DNA from: Burkholderiales bacterium
GTDB lineage: Bacteria; Pseudomonadota; Gammaproteobacteria; Burkholderiales; Burkholderiaceae_E
Assembly: GCA_026399875.1 (NCBI GenBank)
Contig: JAPLQF010000043.1
Location: 42,623-106,622 of the forward strand
Direction: 5' to 3'
Length of the DNA stretch: 64,000 nucleotides
Part shown: positions 25,819 through 35,131 of the stretch, piece by piece
Numbering within the stretch: position 1 is the first letter of the stretch
How the letters are laid out: every line of letters begins with the position of its first letter
The notes under the pieces: generated by a model
What the model was told of the DNA's origin: nothing
Seen by the model: the letters and a program-made list of their open reading frames with translations, nothing else
Databases searched by the model: none
Program-made: the position numbers and the translations under genes

Positions 25819-26766
25819 TCAAAGCCCCGCGCGCACCCTGAATTGACGCGCGATATCTGACATGTCGGCCCCGGGCGCAGCGCGCAGCGCCGCATCAGCC
25901 CAGATCTTTGCATTGGCCTGCGCCAGCACGGTCTGGATGCCTGTCGATTCGATCAGCGACATCGCGATCGTCACATCCTTGTTCATCAGCGCCAGTGCAA
26001 AACCAAAATCCCAGGACTGGGGCAGGATCGCCTTGGGCCAGACCCGGTTCGACATGAAGCTGCCGCCGCTTGAGGCATCGACAATGCTGTGCATGACCGC
26101 CGGATCAAGGCCGAATTTTTCGCCGATCGCAAACACTTCGGCACTCGCGGCAAGGATGGTGGCGCCCAGCAGATTGTTCAGAGCCTTGACCGCATGGCCT
26201 GAGCCGACATCGCCGGCGCGAATCACCTTGCTGCCCAGACACTGAAGCAGCGGGCGGGCGCGCTCGAATTCGGCTTCGGAAGCGCCGACCATGATGGCCA
26301 GGCTGGCCGCCTGAGCGCCACCCACGCCACCCGAAACCGGCGCATCGATGAAACTCACGCCACGCGCACGGGCGGCGACCTGATTGTCAACGGTGTGCCC
26401 TGGCGTAGAGGAGCCCATATCAATGACGAGGGTGCCGGGTCGCAAGCAGGCTAGTAGCCCTCCGGAAGCGGGCTCAGCAGACTGCTCTGCACCGCGGAAC
26501 ACCGCATCAACCACGGCGCTGTCGGGCAACATCAGGATCAGCACATCAACCGAGGCAAAGTCGGCCAACCCGCTTGCCGCGCGGGCCGCGACACCTTCGG
26601 CCGACAACTCGGCTGCGAGTTGCCGAGTGCGTGCACCATCGATGTCGTACAACAGCAGACCAGAGGCATCCTTGAGATGCCTGATCATCCGACTGCCCAT
26701 GGCACCCAGCCCGATGAAACCGATCGTGCCAAACCCACTCGCACTGCGTTGATTCAAGTCAGTCAT
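25819..26766 (-). CDS. 3-hydroxyisobutyrate dehydrogenase-family NAD(P)-dependent oxidoreductase
   Basis: A 315-residue 6-phosphogluconate/3-hydroxyisobutyrate-type dehydrogenase. The Rossmann entry is IGFIGLGAMGSRM, the middle has LRPGTLVIDMGSSTPGHT and DAPVSGGVGGAQ, and the catalytic Lys lies in GSGHAVKALNNLLGA. It oxidises beta-hydroxy acids to semialdehydes in the cytosol. It sits last in a minus-strand block after an aldehyde dehydrogenase (53 bases), which would oxidise such a semialdehyde. Confidence 0.92.
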   Translation of the reverse strand: MTDLNQRSASGFGTIGFIGLGAMGSRMIRHLKDASGLLLYDIDGARTRQLAAELSAEGVAARAASGLADFASVDVLILMLPDSAVVDAVFRGAEQSAEPASGGLLACLRPGTLVIDMGSSTPGHTVDNQVAARARGVSFIDAPVSGGVGGAQAASLAIMVGASEAEFERARPLLQCLGSKVIRAGDVGSGHAVKALNNLLGATILAASAEVFAIGEKFGLDPAVMHSIVDASSGGSFMSNRVWPKAILPQSWDFGFALALMNKDVTIAMSLIESTGIQTVLAQANAKIWADAALRAAPGADMSDIARQFRVRAGL

Positions 26767-26819
26767 CTTGCTTGCCTTGCCTTCGAATTCGAGATCTGAC
26801 GCAGGAGGGGTTGTTGCCT

Positions 26820-28304
26820 TCAGAGCCGGGAGAATCCTTGGTCACCGAGGCTGACCGACACCTGCTTGATGTCGGTGTAGCTTTCGAGGATGCCTTCCAG
26901 CGAAAACTCGCGCCCAGCACCGCTTTGCTTCATGCCGCCGTACGAGTGTCCGATCGACTGACCGCCTCCCTGATTGACCAGCACCCAACCCACCTCGAGC
27001 GCATGAGCCAGGCGCAAGGCCGGCGCGCCCGCACGCGACCAGACGAAGGCCGCCAAGCCGTACTGCGAGGCATTGGCCCGCTCGATCACCTCTGCCTCGG
27101 TCTTCCAGGTCGAGACCGACAGCACCGGGCCGAAGACCTCTTCGCGGGTCATGCGGACATCGTCGGGCAGGTTGAAAAACACCGTGGGTTCAAAGAAATA
27201 CCCCTCTGACAGCGGACCGCTTGCAGGAGGCAGTCCACCCATGATCAGCGAATCGGGTTTGCGATCGATCGCTTCCCGCACGTATTCGCAGACACGCCCG
27301 AATTGCCGTGCATTCACAAGCGACCCCGAGTCGGTGGTTTCATCGAGCGGGTTGCCGACCACCATCTTTCGCAGCTTCGCGGTCAGGGTGTCGAGAAAGG
27401 TATCGGCAATCGACTCGTGCACAAAAAGACGTGAACCCGCTGTACAGGACTGGCCCTGCCGCGAAAACCGCATCGCGGTGATGACCCCGTCTGCCACGAA
27501 TCCGTGATCGACATCAGGGAAAACCACCTGGGCGCTTTTGCCGCCCAGCTCAAGGGTGACAGCGGCAATGCGCTGACTGGCTGCAGCGAGAATGGATCGT
27601 CCGACCGCGGTTGACCCTGTGAAGGAAATCTTGGGGACATCGGGATGCTCGACCAGTGCGGCGCCACACTCGACACCGTAACCAGTGAGGACATTGAGCA
27701 CGCCCGCCGGCAGATGCTGATTGCAGATCCGACTCAGATGCAGGACCGCGAGCGGCGCTTCTTCGGAAACCTTCAGCACCAGGGTATTGCCGGTCATCAA
27801 GGCCGGGGCGATCTTGAGCGCCGACAGAATCAGAGGCGCATTCCAGGGAACGATCGCACCCACAACGCCATAGGGCTCGCGGCGCGTGTAGTCGAGCGTT
27901 TCCGGATTGAGATAAGCGGTTTTACCCTTGAGTTCGCGGGCGAGTCCGGCCACATACCGGAAAACGTCGACCGCGCTGGCCGCTTCTGCGCGACTCTGGG
28001 TTCGAAGTGCATTACCGTTTTCAGTGCTGATGGCCCGAGCCATCGCCTCGATGTCCTTTTCGAGCGCATCTGCGATTCGATGCAGCAATTTGCCTCGCTC
28101 GCCGGCCGCCATCCGAGACCAGGTCCTGAAGGCTTTCCTGGCCGCCGCGACCGCGATTGACACATCGGCACTGCGGGCGCGCGGCACTCTCGCAAAGGGC
28201 TTCTTGATCGCGGGGTTTTCAACCGCAATCCATTCCTGCTCGAGACTGTCGACCAATTTGCCGTCGACGATCATCTGATGGGTATCAAGAACAGCTTCAG
28301 TCAT
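26820..28304 (-). CDS. aldehyde dehydrogenase family protein
   Basis: A 494-residue NAD(P)-dependent aldehyde dehydrogenase. Landmarks: GAIVPWNAPLILSALKIAPAL, FTGSTAVGRSIL (cofactor turn), the catalytic Glu in LELGGKSAQ, the Cys in RQGQSCTAGSR, and EEVFGPVLSV near the C-terminus. It lies between the BVMO and 3-hydroxyisobutyrate-dehydrogenase genes (81 and 53 bases), consistent with a pathway that yields aldehydes or semialdehydes after ring cleavage. Confidence 0.95.
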   Translation of the reverse strand: MTEAVLDTHQMIVDGKLVDSLEQEWIAVENPAIKKPFARVPRARSADVSIAVAAARKAFRTWSRMAAGERGKLLHRIADALEKDIEAMARAISTENGNALRTQSRAEAASAVDVFRYVAGLARELKGKTAYLNPETLDYTRREPYGVVGAIVPWNAPLILSALKIAPALMTGNTLVLKVSEEAPLAVLHLSRICNQHLPAGVLNVLTGYGVECGAALVEHPDVPKISFTGSTAVGRSILAAASQRIAAVTLELGGKSAQVVFPDVDHGFVADGVITAMRFSRQGQSCTAGSRLFVHESIADTFLDTLTAKLRKMVVGNPLDETTDSGSLVNARQFGRVCEYVREAIDRKPDSLIMGGLPPASGPLSEGYFFEPTVFFNLPDDVRMTREEVFGPVLSVSTWKTEAEVIERANASQYGLAAFVWSRAGAPALRLAHALEVGWVLVNQGGGQSIGHSYGGMKQSGAGREFSLEGILESYTDIKQVSVSLGDQGFSRL

Positions 28305-28385
28305 CTGTCTTTCCAGGGGAAGAACGATGCAAACGATGAGGGATTCACTGCGCGGCTTGTCGCTTCAGATCAAGGCCATCTGGCA

Positions 28386-30017
28386 TCACGATGCCGATTT
28401 GGCGAGGGTCAGTCCGCGATAGGCATTGGCAGCCACGTCATCACAGATCGCCCGGTATTTGTCCAGACCGGCGACATAGGGCATGAATACACGCGGTTTA
28501 CCCGGTATGTTGGCGCCCAGGTACCAGGAGTTTGCGAGCGGGTAGAGGGTCGAATCGGCCACCTGATTCACGTGAGCCACCCACTTTTCCTCGGCCTCGG
28601 TATCGGCATCGACCTGCTGATAGCCGCCTGCTTGCACATAAGCCATCAGGTCGCGAATCCAGTCCACATGCTGCTCGATGGCAGCAATCATGTTGGCCTT
28701 GACCGAAGGACTGCCGGGGCCGGTGATGATCAGAAGATTCGGAAAACCGGCTGTCACAAGCCCGAGGTAGGTGCGCGGCCCGGCAGCCCATTTGTCCTGC
28801 AGCGACTCGCCGCCCGCAATCCGAATATCGATATCGAGCATGGCGCCGGTCATGGCGTCATAACCGGTGGCGAAGATCACCGCATCAAGCTCATAGGTGT
28901 TGCGGGCGGTTCTGATGCCGGTGGCTGTCATCTCCGAAATCGGGTCTTTCCGGATATTGACCAGCGTGACGTTGTCGCGATTGAAGGTTTCGTAATAGCC
29001 GGTATCGAGGCAAAGGCGCTTGGTGCCGATCGGATGATCATCCGGCATCAGCCACTGAGCGACTTCCGGGTTCTTGACGGTCTGACGGATCTTGTCCCGC
29101 ACAAATGCACAGGCGGTTTCATTGGCCTGCTGGTTGGTCAGGAGATCCTTGTAGGCGTAAAGGAAGCTGATGTTTCCGCCGGTGTGCCACTTCTTCTCGA
29201 AGCTCTCCGAGCGGGCTTCTTCAGTATCTTCGTGCGCATACTTTTGCGGCGGCGGATGACCACCAATACCAAACGGCGTGCGAAGGGCTTCCTCGCGATG
29301 CAGCCTGTACTCGCGCTTGTAAGCCTCCTCCTGCTGCTTCGTCAGAGGGCGATTGACCGCCGGCACGCTGAAATTAGCGGTGCGCTGAAACACATGCAGA
29401 TGACTGGCTTGCTGCGCAACCACCGGGATCAATTGAATGCCCGATGACCCGGTGCCAATCACGCCGACCCTCTGCCCGGTGAAATCAACCGGCTCATGAG
29501 GCCATTGCCCGGTGTGATACCACTTGCCTTTGAACGCTTCCAGACCCTTGAAATCGGGCACCCGCGGCAAAGACAGATTGCCCGAAGCCATGACACAAAA
29601 CCGTGCATCGACGAGGTCGCCACGATCGGTCGTGATACGCCAGTGGCAACTTGCCGGGTCGTAGACTGCCGATTTCACGCGAGTCTTGAACCGGATATCA
29701 CGCCTCAGATCGAAGCGGTCAGCGACATGATTGGCGTAACGCAATATATCGGCCTGAGCCGCGAAACGCTCAGGCCATTCCCACTCCTGCTGCAGCTCGT
29801 CCGAAAACGAATAGGAATACTCCAGGCTTTCAACATCGCAGCGGGCACCCGGATAGCGATTCCAGTACCAGGTGCCGCCCACGCCTTCACCGGCTTCGAA
29901 GACCTGCATCGTCAACTTGAGTTCTCGCAGCCGATGAAGGGCATACATGCCGGCAAAACCGGCGCCGATGATCACGACGTCAAGTCTTTTCGGCAGCGGT
30001 GATGAATCGGTGCTCAT
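28386..30017 (-). CDS. Baeyer-Villiger monooxygenase (flavin-containing)
   Basis: A 543-residue type I BVMO. The FAD motif VIIGAGFAGMYALH starts near residue 14, GGTWYWNRYPGARCDVES follows, and the signature FKGKWYHTGQWP (F-x-G-x-x-x-H-x-x-x-W-P) is intact, with the NADPH motif GVIGTGSSGIQ after it. Such enzymes insert oxygen beside a ketone to give an ester or lactone using NADPH and O2. The surrounding lactonase-like, aldehyde-dehydrogenase and dehydrogenase genes fit degradation of a cyclic or aryl ketone. The start ATG 30017 follows cggagactgccc on the reverse strand. Confidence 0.95.
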   Translation of the reverse strand: MSTDSSPLPKRLDVVIIGAGFAGMYALHRLRELKLTMQVFEAGEGVGGTWYWNRYPGARCDVESLEYSYSFSDELQQEWEWPERFAAQADILRYANHVADRFDLRRDIRFKTRVKSAVYDPASCHWRITTDRGDLVDARFCVMASGNLSLPRVPDFKGLEAFKGKWYHTGQWPHEPVDFTGQRVGVIGTGSSGIQLIPVVAQQASHLHVFQRTANFSVPAVNRPLTKQQEEAYKREYRLHREEALRTPFGIGGHPPPQKYAHEDTEEARSESFEKKWHTGGNISFLYAYKDLLTNQQANETACAFVRDKIRQTVKNPEVAQWLMPDDHPIGTKRLCLDTGYYETFNRDNVTLVNIRKDPISEMTATGIRTARNTYELDAVIFATGYDAMTGAMLDIDIRIAGGESLQDKWAAGPRTYLGLVTAGFPNLLIITGPGSPSVKANMIAAIEQHVDWIRDLMAYVQAGGYQQVDADTEAEEKWVAHVNQVADSTLYPLANSWYLGANIPGKPRVFMPYVAGLDKYRAICDDVAANAYRGLTLAKSAS

Positions 30018-30063
30018 CGGGCAGTCTCCGTTCAGTGGGTGTGTCTTGAATCGGCTTATCGAG

Positions 30064-30123
30064 ATTCACACCAGCAAGATTCAAACGAGCGCGATTCAAA
30101 CAAGTGCGACTCAAACAAGTGCG
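30064..30123. repeat. 15-bp tandem repeat between BVMO and Bug receptor genes
   Basis: Four units of 15 bases in register: attcacaccagcaag (30064), attcaaacgagcgcg (30079), attcaaacaagtgcg (30094) and actcaaacaagtgcg (30109). The last two differ by one base, the first is most diverged. The array ends at the stop codon of the Bug receptor gene. It may have expanded by slippage; no palindromes suggest a binding site. Confidence 0.8.
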
Positions 30124-30125
30124 AC

Positions 30126-31190
30126 TCACTCAAGGGTGATCTTGGCTCGCGTGATGATGTCGCCAAGGCGCTTTGCCTCACTCGCGCGGTAGGCAACCGC
30201 ATCCTGCGGACTGAGCCAGAAGGTGGTTGCGCCGCGCTCAAAAAACGCCTTCTGCAGATCGGGACTGTCGAGGGCCCTCTTGGCGAACATCGATGCGCGC
30301 TCGACGATCACCGCAGGAATCTTTGCGGGCCCGCACAGCGACGTCCAGGAACTGAGATCGTAGCCCGGCAGGAACTCGGCAATCGCCGGAATATCCGGTA
30401 CGACCGGGCTGCGCTTTGCGCTGGTCACACCAAACCCCTTGACCTTGCCGGGGTTGTATTGCACCAGAGCGCCCGGAATGTTGTCGAAGATCATCTGAAC
30501 CTGCCCACCGATGACATCAACCATCGCCGGGGCGCCGCCGCGATACGGCACATGAACCATGTCAACGCCTGCAAGCAGCTTGAAGAGTTCGCCGGCAATA
30601 TGAAGGGTTGTACCCAGTCCAGCCGATCCGTAGGAATACTTCCCGGGATTTTTCTTCAGAAGGTCGATCAGTTCGGGGATGGTGCTAGCCGGCAAGGCGA
30701 GATTACCCACCAGGAAATTCGGCAGCGACCAGATGTTCGTGACGAAAGTGAAGTCGCGATCTGAGTCGAAGGGCAGCTTGCCCGCTTTCAGGGTGGGCGA
30801 AATGGCATGAGACGCGACGCCTCCCAGACCGAAGGTATAGCCGTCGGGTGCAGCACGGGCGACATTGGATACGCCAATGTCCCCACCGCCGCCACCGATG
30901 TTCTCGACCACCCATTGCTGCCCTGAGATTTCACTCATCTTTGCGCAGAACAGTCGCGACAGGATGTCGGTCGCGCCGCCCGGCGGAAACGGATTGATGT
31001 ATTTCACTGGCTTGGTCGGCCAGGCCGCCTGGGCTCGCGCCTGACTGCCTAGAACAAAAGGGGCGCCAACAATCGCACCGATCGAGCCGATCGCTTTTCT
31101 GCGAGCGTCTCGGCTTGCAGGACGCGTTGGTGGCGATTCAAGCGAATCGGTATCAGCCACAATCGGAAACCGCTGGCCATCTGTCTTCAT
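30126..31190 (-). CDS. Bug-family tripartite tricarboxylate transporter substrate-binding protein
   Basis: A 354-residue periplasmic receptor. An unusually long lead of about 50 residues contains RDARRKAIGSIGAIVGAPFVLG, reminiscent of a Tat signal. The mature part has the Bug family patterns: WPTKPVKYINPFPPGGATDIL, NIGGGGGDIGVSNVARAAPDGY, DSDRDFTFVTNIW, and VHVPYRGGAPAMVDVIGGQVQ. Bug proteins bind carboxylates or other small acids for the TTT transporter or as orphan receptors, which abound in Burkholderiales. No TTT permease genes are present here, so it is probably an orphan in the catabolic block. Confidence 0.93.
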   Translation of the reverse strand: MKTDGQRFPIVADTDSLESPPTRPASRDARRKAIGSIGAIVGAPFVLGSQARAQAAWPTKPVKYINPFPPGGATDILSRLFCAKMSEISGQQWVVENIGGGGGDIGVSNVARAAPDGYTFGLGGVASHAISPTLKAGKLPFDSDRDFTFVTNIWSLPNFLVGNLALPASTIPELIDLLKKNPGKYSYGSAGLGTTLHIAGELFKLLAGVDMVHVPYRGGAPAMVDVIGGQVQMIFDNIPGALVQYNPGKVKGFGVTSAKRSPVVPDIPAIAEFLPGYDLSSWTSLCGPAKIPAVIVERASMFAKRALDSPDLQKAFFERGATTFWLSPQDAVAYRASEAKRLGDIITRAKITLE

Positions 31191-31291
31191 CTGAGTCCCC
31201 TCATGTTGTTGTCAGAACGAGCTTAGGGCAATCCGGTGAATTTGTGTTCATCGAGGCGCTCGATTGCGACGGTCAGCCAATCCGCACCACC

Positions 31292-31876
31292 TCAGACGGC
31301 GGGCAAGCGGCACAGGCCGTTGTCGCAGTATTTTTCATAGTCGGGCTCAAGCGGCATGTCCATCGAGCCCAGAAAACGGGCAACGCAGACGTAGAACGAT
31401 GCGGTCAACGTGAGTTCGACCACTTCGCCGTCGGTAAACCCACAAGCGCGAAGCTCGGCGATCGCCTCGGGCGACGCGGCCGGTCCGATCGAGATTTCCT
31501 CGGCAACCCGAAGCGCTGCACGCTGCTGTGCATCGAAACAATCGGCGTCGCGCCAATGCTCCAGCGCATCGATCTGAGTCCGGGACACACCGGCCGAGAA
31601 AGCCATCGGAACATGATGGGCCCACTCGAACTTGGCGTTGCAGACCTGTGCGCCACGAAGGATCAACAACTCCCGCAGGCTGCGCGGGGTTGTTGCGGCA
31701 AGCCTCAGCGGCCAGGCGAACGCCACCCAGGCCCGCAGCATCTCGGGGGCGTGGCCCATGACCCGATACAGGTTCGGAAATTCGAAATCGGCGCCTGCCT
31801 TGGTTCGCAGATCGGCCAGGATATCGGACAGCGGCGGCTGCATCGGTACGGCAGGCAGCAATGGCAAATGACTCAT
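31292..31876 (-). CDS. carboxymuconolactone decarboxylase family protein
   Basis: A 194-residue AhpD/CMD-like protein. The helical core has LRELLILRGAQVCNAKFEWAHH, matching the family's RE..iL..a....c.yEW..H pattern with one Cys and two His, then RVAEEISIGPAASPEAIAEL and EVVELTLTASFYVCVARF. It lacks a CxxC, so it is not a peroxidase-type AhpD. Role in the block may be decarboxylation or isomerisation of a lactone. The start ATG 31876 follows ccggagacacccc; a longer in-frame opening overlaps SMP-30 and is ignored. Confidence 0.85.
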   Translation of the reverse strand: MSHLPLLPAVPMQPPLSDILADLRTKAGADFEFPNLYRVMGHAPEMLRAWVAFAWPLRLAATTPRSLRELLILRGAQVCNAKFEWAHHVPMAFSAGVSRTQIDALEHWRDADCFDAQQRAALRVAEEISIGPAASPEAIAELRACGFTDGEVVELTLTASFYVCVARFLGSMDMPLEPDYEKYCDNGLCRLPAV

Positions 31877-31953
31877 GGGGTGTCTCCGGAGGGATGGTTG
31901 GATCTGGAATGGTTGAGGCGGCGGAACACTGCGTCTGATGAGAAGGGCAACGT

Positions 31954-32931
31954 TCAGCCGTAAGCCACGCCCTGCGCATTGAGCATCAGACTGTAGATCG
32001 ACTGCGAGCCGGTCACAAACAGGCGGTTGCGCTTGACGCCACCGAAACAAAGATTCGCTGCGCCTTCCGGCAGGTGGACGATTCCGATGCGCACACCGTC
32101 GGGTGCGAACACATGGACGCCGTCCTCGGCTGGATCGCCCCAGCCGACTGCCGCCCAGACCCGACCCTCGGTGTCAACCCGAAAGCCGTCAGTCGATGCG
32201 GCGCCGAAGTCAAAGAAGACCCGTGGCGCGCCCAGCCTGCGGCCGTCGATCACATCGAACACATGGATCTGACGCGGATGCCCGCGCTTGTGCGAGGCGC
32301 CGGTATCGGCCACATAGAGCAGATTGAAATCGGGTGAGAACGCCAGCCCGTTGGGCTTTTCGATCGACTCGTCGACGATGCTCGCCAGCCCGCTATGCGG
32401 GTCGATGCGATAGACCCGCGTCGGCAGCTCAGGCTCGCCCGGATCGCCCTGATCAAGCGACAACAATCCGTAGCCGGGATCAGTGAACCAGATGCCACCG
32501 TCGGGATGCACCACGACATCGTTTGGGGCGTTGAGCCGCTTGCCATCGAAGCGATCGATCAGGACAGTGATCGAGCCGTCGATCTCGGTACGGGTCACGC
32601 GCCGGGAGCGGTGCTCGCAGGTGAGCAGGCGGCCCTGTCGATCGCGGGTATTGCCGTTGGCATTGTTGGCAGGCGTGCGAAAGACACTGACCGCACCACT
32701 GTCTTCACACCATCGCAGCATCCGGTCATTGGGGATATCGCTCCAGATCAGGCTGCGCAGATCGCCGAACCACACCGGACCCTCGTTCCATCGTCCGCCA
32801 GTCCAGATGCGCTCAATGGCAGCACTGCCGACTCGGATTTTCGCGAAGCGCCGATCAAGGTGTTCGATCGCCGGGTCGGGGTATCGAATCGGCTGGGTCC
32901 AGTCACGGTCAAGCTTTCGATCAGTGCTCAT
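31954..32931 (-). CDS. SMP-30/gluconolactonase family protein
   Basis: A 325-residue six-bladed beta-propeller hydrolase. Metal-site segments are visible: WNEGPVWFGDLRSLIWSDIPN (Glu ligand), RLNAPNDVVVHPDGGIWFTDP (Asn ligand) and EKPNGLAFSPDFNLLYVADT (Asn-Asp ligands), plus STDGFRVDTEGRVWAAV. The family hydrolyses lactones with Ca or Zn. Its placement beside a BVMO, which makes lactones, supports a ring-opening role. The start overlaps the preceding NAD-kinase-like gene by 11 bases. Confidence 0.93.
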   Translation of the reverse strand: MSTDRKLDRDWTQPIRYPDPAIEHLDRRFAKIRVGSAAIERIWTGGRWNEGPVWFGDLRSLIWSDIPNDRMLRWCEDSGAVSVFRTPANNANGNTRDRQGRLLTCEHRSRRVTRTEIDGSITVLIDRFDGKRLNAPNDVVVHPDGGIWFTDPGYGLLSLDQGDPGEPELPTRVYRIDPHSGLASIVDESIEKPNGLAFSPDFNLLYVADTGASHKRGHPRQIHVFDVIDGRRLGAPRVFFDFGAASTDGFRVDTEGRVWAAVGWGDPAEDGVHVFAPDGVRIGIVHLPEGAANLCFGGVKRNRLFVTGSQSIYSLMLNAQGVAYG

Positions 32932-33922
32932 TCGCCTGCCTCATCCTGTTCAGGAAAACGCCGCTTTGTGCCGCCAGCCCGATGCAGCAACCGACGTCGA
33001 TCACAAGCGGACCGTCGCGTCGCACAGTGACCTGTGCCGACTCACCCTGGACCAGGGTATGCAGGCGATCGCCATCGAAGGCGACCACACCAGGCCCCTC
33101 GAAGCTGAAGTCAGTGCCAAAAGAAAGGCGCTCGCACAGGCTAACCCGGACCGTGCCGAAGAGGCCCGGTGACAACGGGACATGCAATGCCTGGCCGCTG
33201 CCGCATCGCAAAGCCAACCCGCACTCGTCGTCAAATCCCACCGGATCCAGATAGCCGCCGATCGGCGACATTCCAACCGCCCATGGCTCGGCACGCGTCA
33301 GTACCAGGGCAGCAAGGCGGTCAGGATCAAAGGGCAGCATGTTGCCGGTCGAGTCACGACGCAGCAGCACCGCGTCAATGACACCTGAATCGGTCCAGTC
33401 ATCGGTTCTGACATGAACGAGCTTGCAGCGAGCACCAACCTGCGATGCCTTGATTGCGCCACTGGCGACCAGCCCTGCGGCAACGCCAGCGCTGGTCGCC
33501 TCGACCGACACCGGAAACACATTGTTGGTGCCGGTCGACAAAGGGATCAGGACCGCATCGGGCCAGGTTTGCGCGATGACACGGTGAGTGCCGTCACCGC
33601 CCAGCGCGACGATGACATCGCAGCCTTCGTCGCGGGCCGCCCTGACCGCAGCGGCCGTGTCGGCGGCTGAGTTGGTCACTGGGCCGGTCTGCAACGCGCG
33701 AACGCGGGCCCGCAGCGGCATCCACTGCAGCGCGCCGGTGGATATCCGCGCAGGCTCCTGCATCACCATGATTTCATCGACACCCATCGCATCGAGGCCG
33801 GTTGCGATGCGCGCCACCTGCGCCGCCTTGGCCTCGTGGGTCACCGCAGTGGCGCGCGCTGCCAACCGGCGCACATCGCGACCGGACATCGGATTGGCGA
33901 TGATGGCAACCTTGCCCGGCAT
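32921..33922 (-). CDS. ATP-NAD kinase/AcoX-like protein
   Basis: A 333-residue protein with the NAD-kinase fold: IIANPMSGRDVRRLA at the start, ALGGDGTHR (the GGDG phosphate loop) and PLSTGTNNVFP. AcoX-type members sit in acetoin and other catabolic operons, and their reaction is uncertain. Here it lies 153 bases after KorB and overlaps the SMP-30 gene. The C-terminal half (ECGLALRCGSGQALHVPL; VVAFDGDRLHTLVQ) resembles the AcoX beta-rich domain. Function beyond nucleotide binding is inferred. Confidence 0.85.
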   Translation of the reverse strand: MPGKVAIIANPMSGRDVRRLAARATAVTHEAKAAQVARIATGLDAMGVDEIMVMQEPARISTGALQWMPLRARVRALQTGPVTNSAADTAAAVRAARDEGCDVIVALGGDGTHRVIAQTWPDAVLIPLSTGTNNVFPVSVEATSAGVAAGLVASGAIKASQVGARCKLVHVRTDDWTDSGVIDAVLLRRDSTGNMLPFDPDRLAALVLTRAEPWAVGMSPIGGYLDPVGFDDECGLALRCGSGQALHVPLSPGLFGTVRVSLCERLSFGTDFSFEGPGVVAFDGDRLHTLVQGESAQVTVRRDGPLVIDVGCCIGLAAQSGVFLNRMRQANEH

Positions 33923-34075
33923 CGGATGAGCGCCCCGGCTTTGTCTGAAAGCTCAGAACCGCCAACTGGTCACAGCGAGCTTCCTCACTGCGCTCAGCTC
34001 GCCGCCACCGGCAGGCAGGCAAGGGGGCCAGTCGGCCAGACAAACGCTCGCGTCACATGGCCACCGCAGCGACGG

Positions 34076-35131
34076 TCAGCGCAGGCTGTCGTTAAACTTG
34101 GACAATGCGTCTGAACCCGGACACAGCACCGATTCATCGAGCCGGTTCAGCGGCACCTGCGAGGTCTCGAGTGCGGCATGCATGTCGGTTGCGTTCGGGT
34201 CGACATACAGCAGACCGGTCGCGATTTCGCCTTTCTCGGCCAACTCGTTCATGTGGTTCATCGCCCCACGCCGATCGGTCGGATCGTGATCGACATGCAA
34301 CTTGCGCAGGCGCATGACCGAGCCGTCGCTCTGAGGAAGCTCCAGAACCTCTCCAGGCGCCGGATCAGCCACCACCTCCTGGGCCAGATCGATGAAATCG
34401 ATGCGGCTGACCGCCTCGTTATGCGCGCGGACATGGTCATAGCTGCGCGTGCTGCCCGCGTGGTTGTTGAAAGCGACGCAGGGGCTGATCACATCGATGA
34501 AGGCCGCCCCACCGTGCATGATCGCGCCCTTGATCAAGGGGACCAGCTGAGCCTTGTCGCCGGAAAATCCCCTGCCCACATAGGTCGCGCCCAACTGCAT
34601 CGCGATGCCAACAAGATCGACCGGCGCATCATTGTTGACCAGTCCCTTCTTGCTGCGACTGCCCCGGTCGGCTGTGGCCGAGAACTGCCCTTTGGTCAGA
34701 CCATAGACGCCGTTGTTTTCGACGATATAAACCATGCGGACACCACGGCGCATCGCGTGAGCAAACTGACCCAGACCAATCGAGGCCGAATCACCATCGC
34801 CCGAGATACCCAGGTAGAGCAGTTCGCGATTGGCCAGATTCGCACCGGTCAGCACGCTGGGCATGCGGCCGTGCACCGTGTTGAAACCGTGGCTTGCGCC
34901 AAGGAAATAATCGGGCGTCTTGCTCGAGCATCCGATGCCCGACAGCTTGGCCACCCGATGCGGTTGTACATCGAGCTCCCAGACAGCCTGAATGATCGCC
35001 GCCGAGATCGAATCGTGGCCGCAACCGGCGCACAGCGTCGAGATCTTGCCTTCATAGTCGCGCCGGGTGTAGCCGACAGCGTTCTTTGTCAGAGTGGGGT
35101 GATGCAGACGGGGCTTGGCGATAAAGGTCAC
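34076..35131 (-). CDS. korB: 2-oxoacid:acceptor oxidoreductase, beta subunit (TPP-binding)
   Basis: A 351-residue thiamine-diphosphate subunit. CAGCGHDSISAAI marks the TPP/cluster region, and GDGDSASIGLGQFAHAMRR followed by VENNGVYGLTKGQFSAT forms the Mg-TPP GDG...N motif. With KorA it decarboxylates a 2-oxoacid (probably 2-oxoglutarate) to an acyl-CoA, passing electrons to ferredoxin or the neighbouring flavoprotein. The GTG start at 35131 overlaps the korA stop by 4 bases (GTGA), so the two are translationally coupled. Confidence 0.93.
   Translation of the reverse strand: MTFIAKPRLHHPTLTKNAVGYTRRDYEGKISTLCAGCGHDSISAAIIQAVWELDVQPHRVAKLSGIGCSSKTPDYFLGASHGFNTVHGRMPSVLTGANLANRELLYLGISGDGDSASIGLGQFAHAMRRGVRMVYIVENNGVYGLTKGQFSATADRGSRSKKGLVNNDAPVDLVGIAMQLGATYVGRGFSGDKAQLVPLIKGAIMHGGAAFIDVISPCVAFNNHAGSTRSYDHVRAHNEAVSRIDFIDLAQEVVADPAPGEVLELPQSDGSVMRLRKLHVDHDPTDRRGAMNHMNELAEKGEIATGLLYVDPNATDMHAALETSQVPLNRLDESVLCPGSDALSKFNDSLR

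Noticed and set aside
30064..30123. Tandem repeats considered as a CRISPR array
   Set aside because: Units are only 15 bases and directly adjacent, with no spacers and no cas genes.
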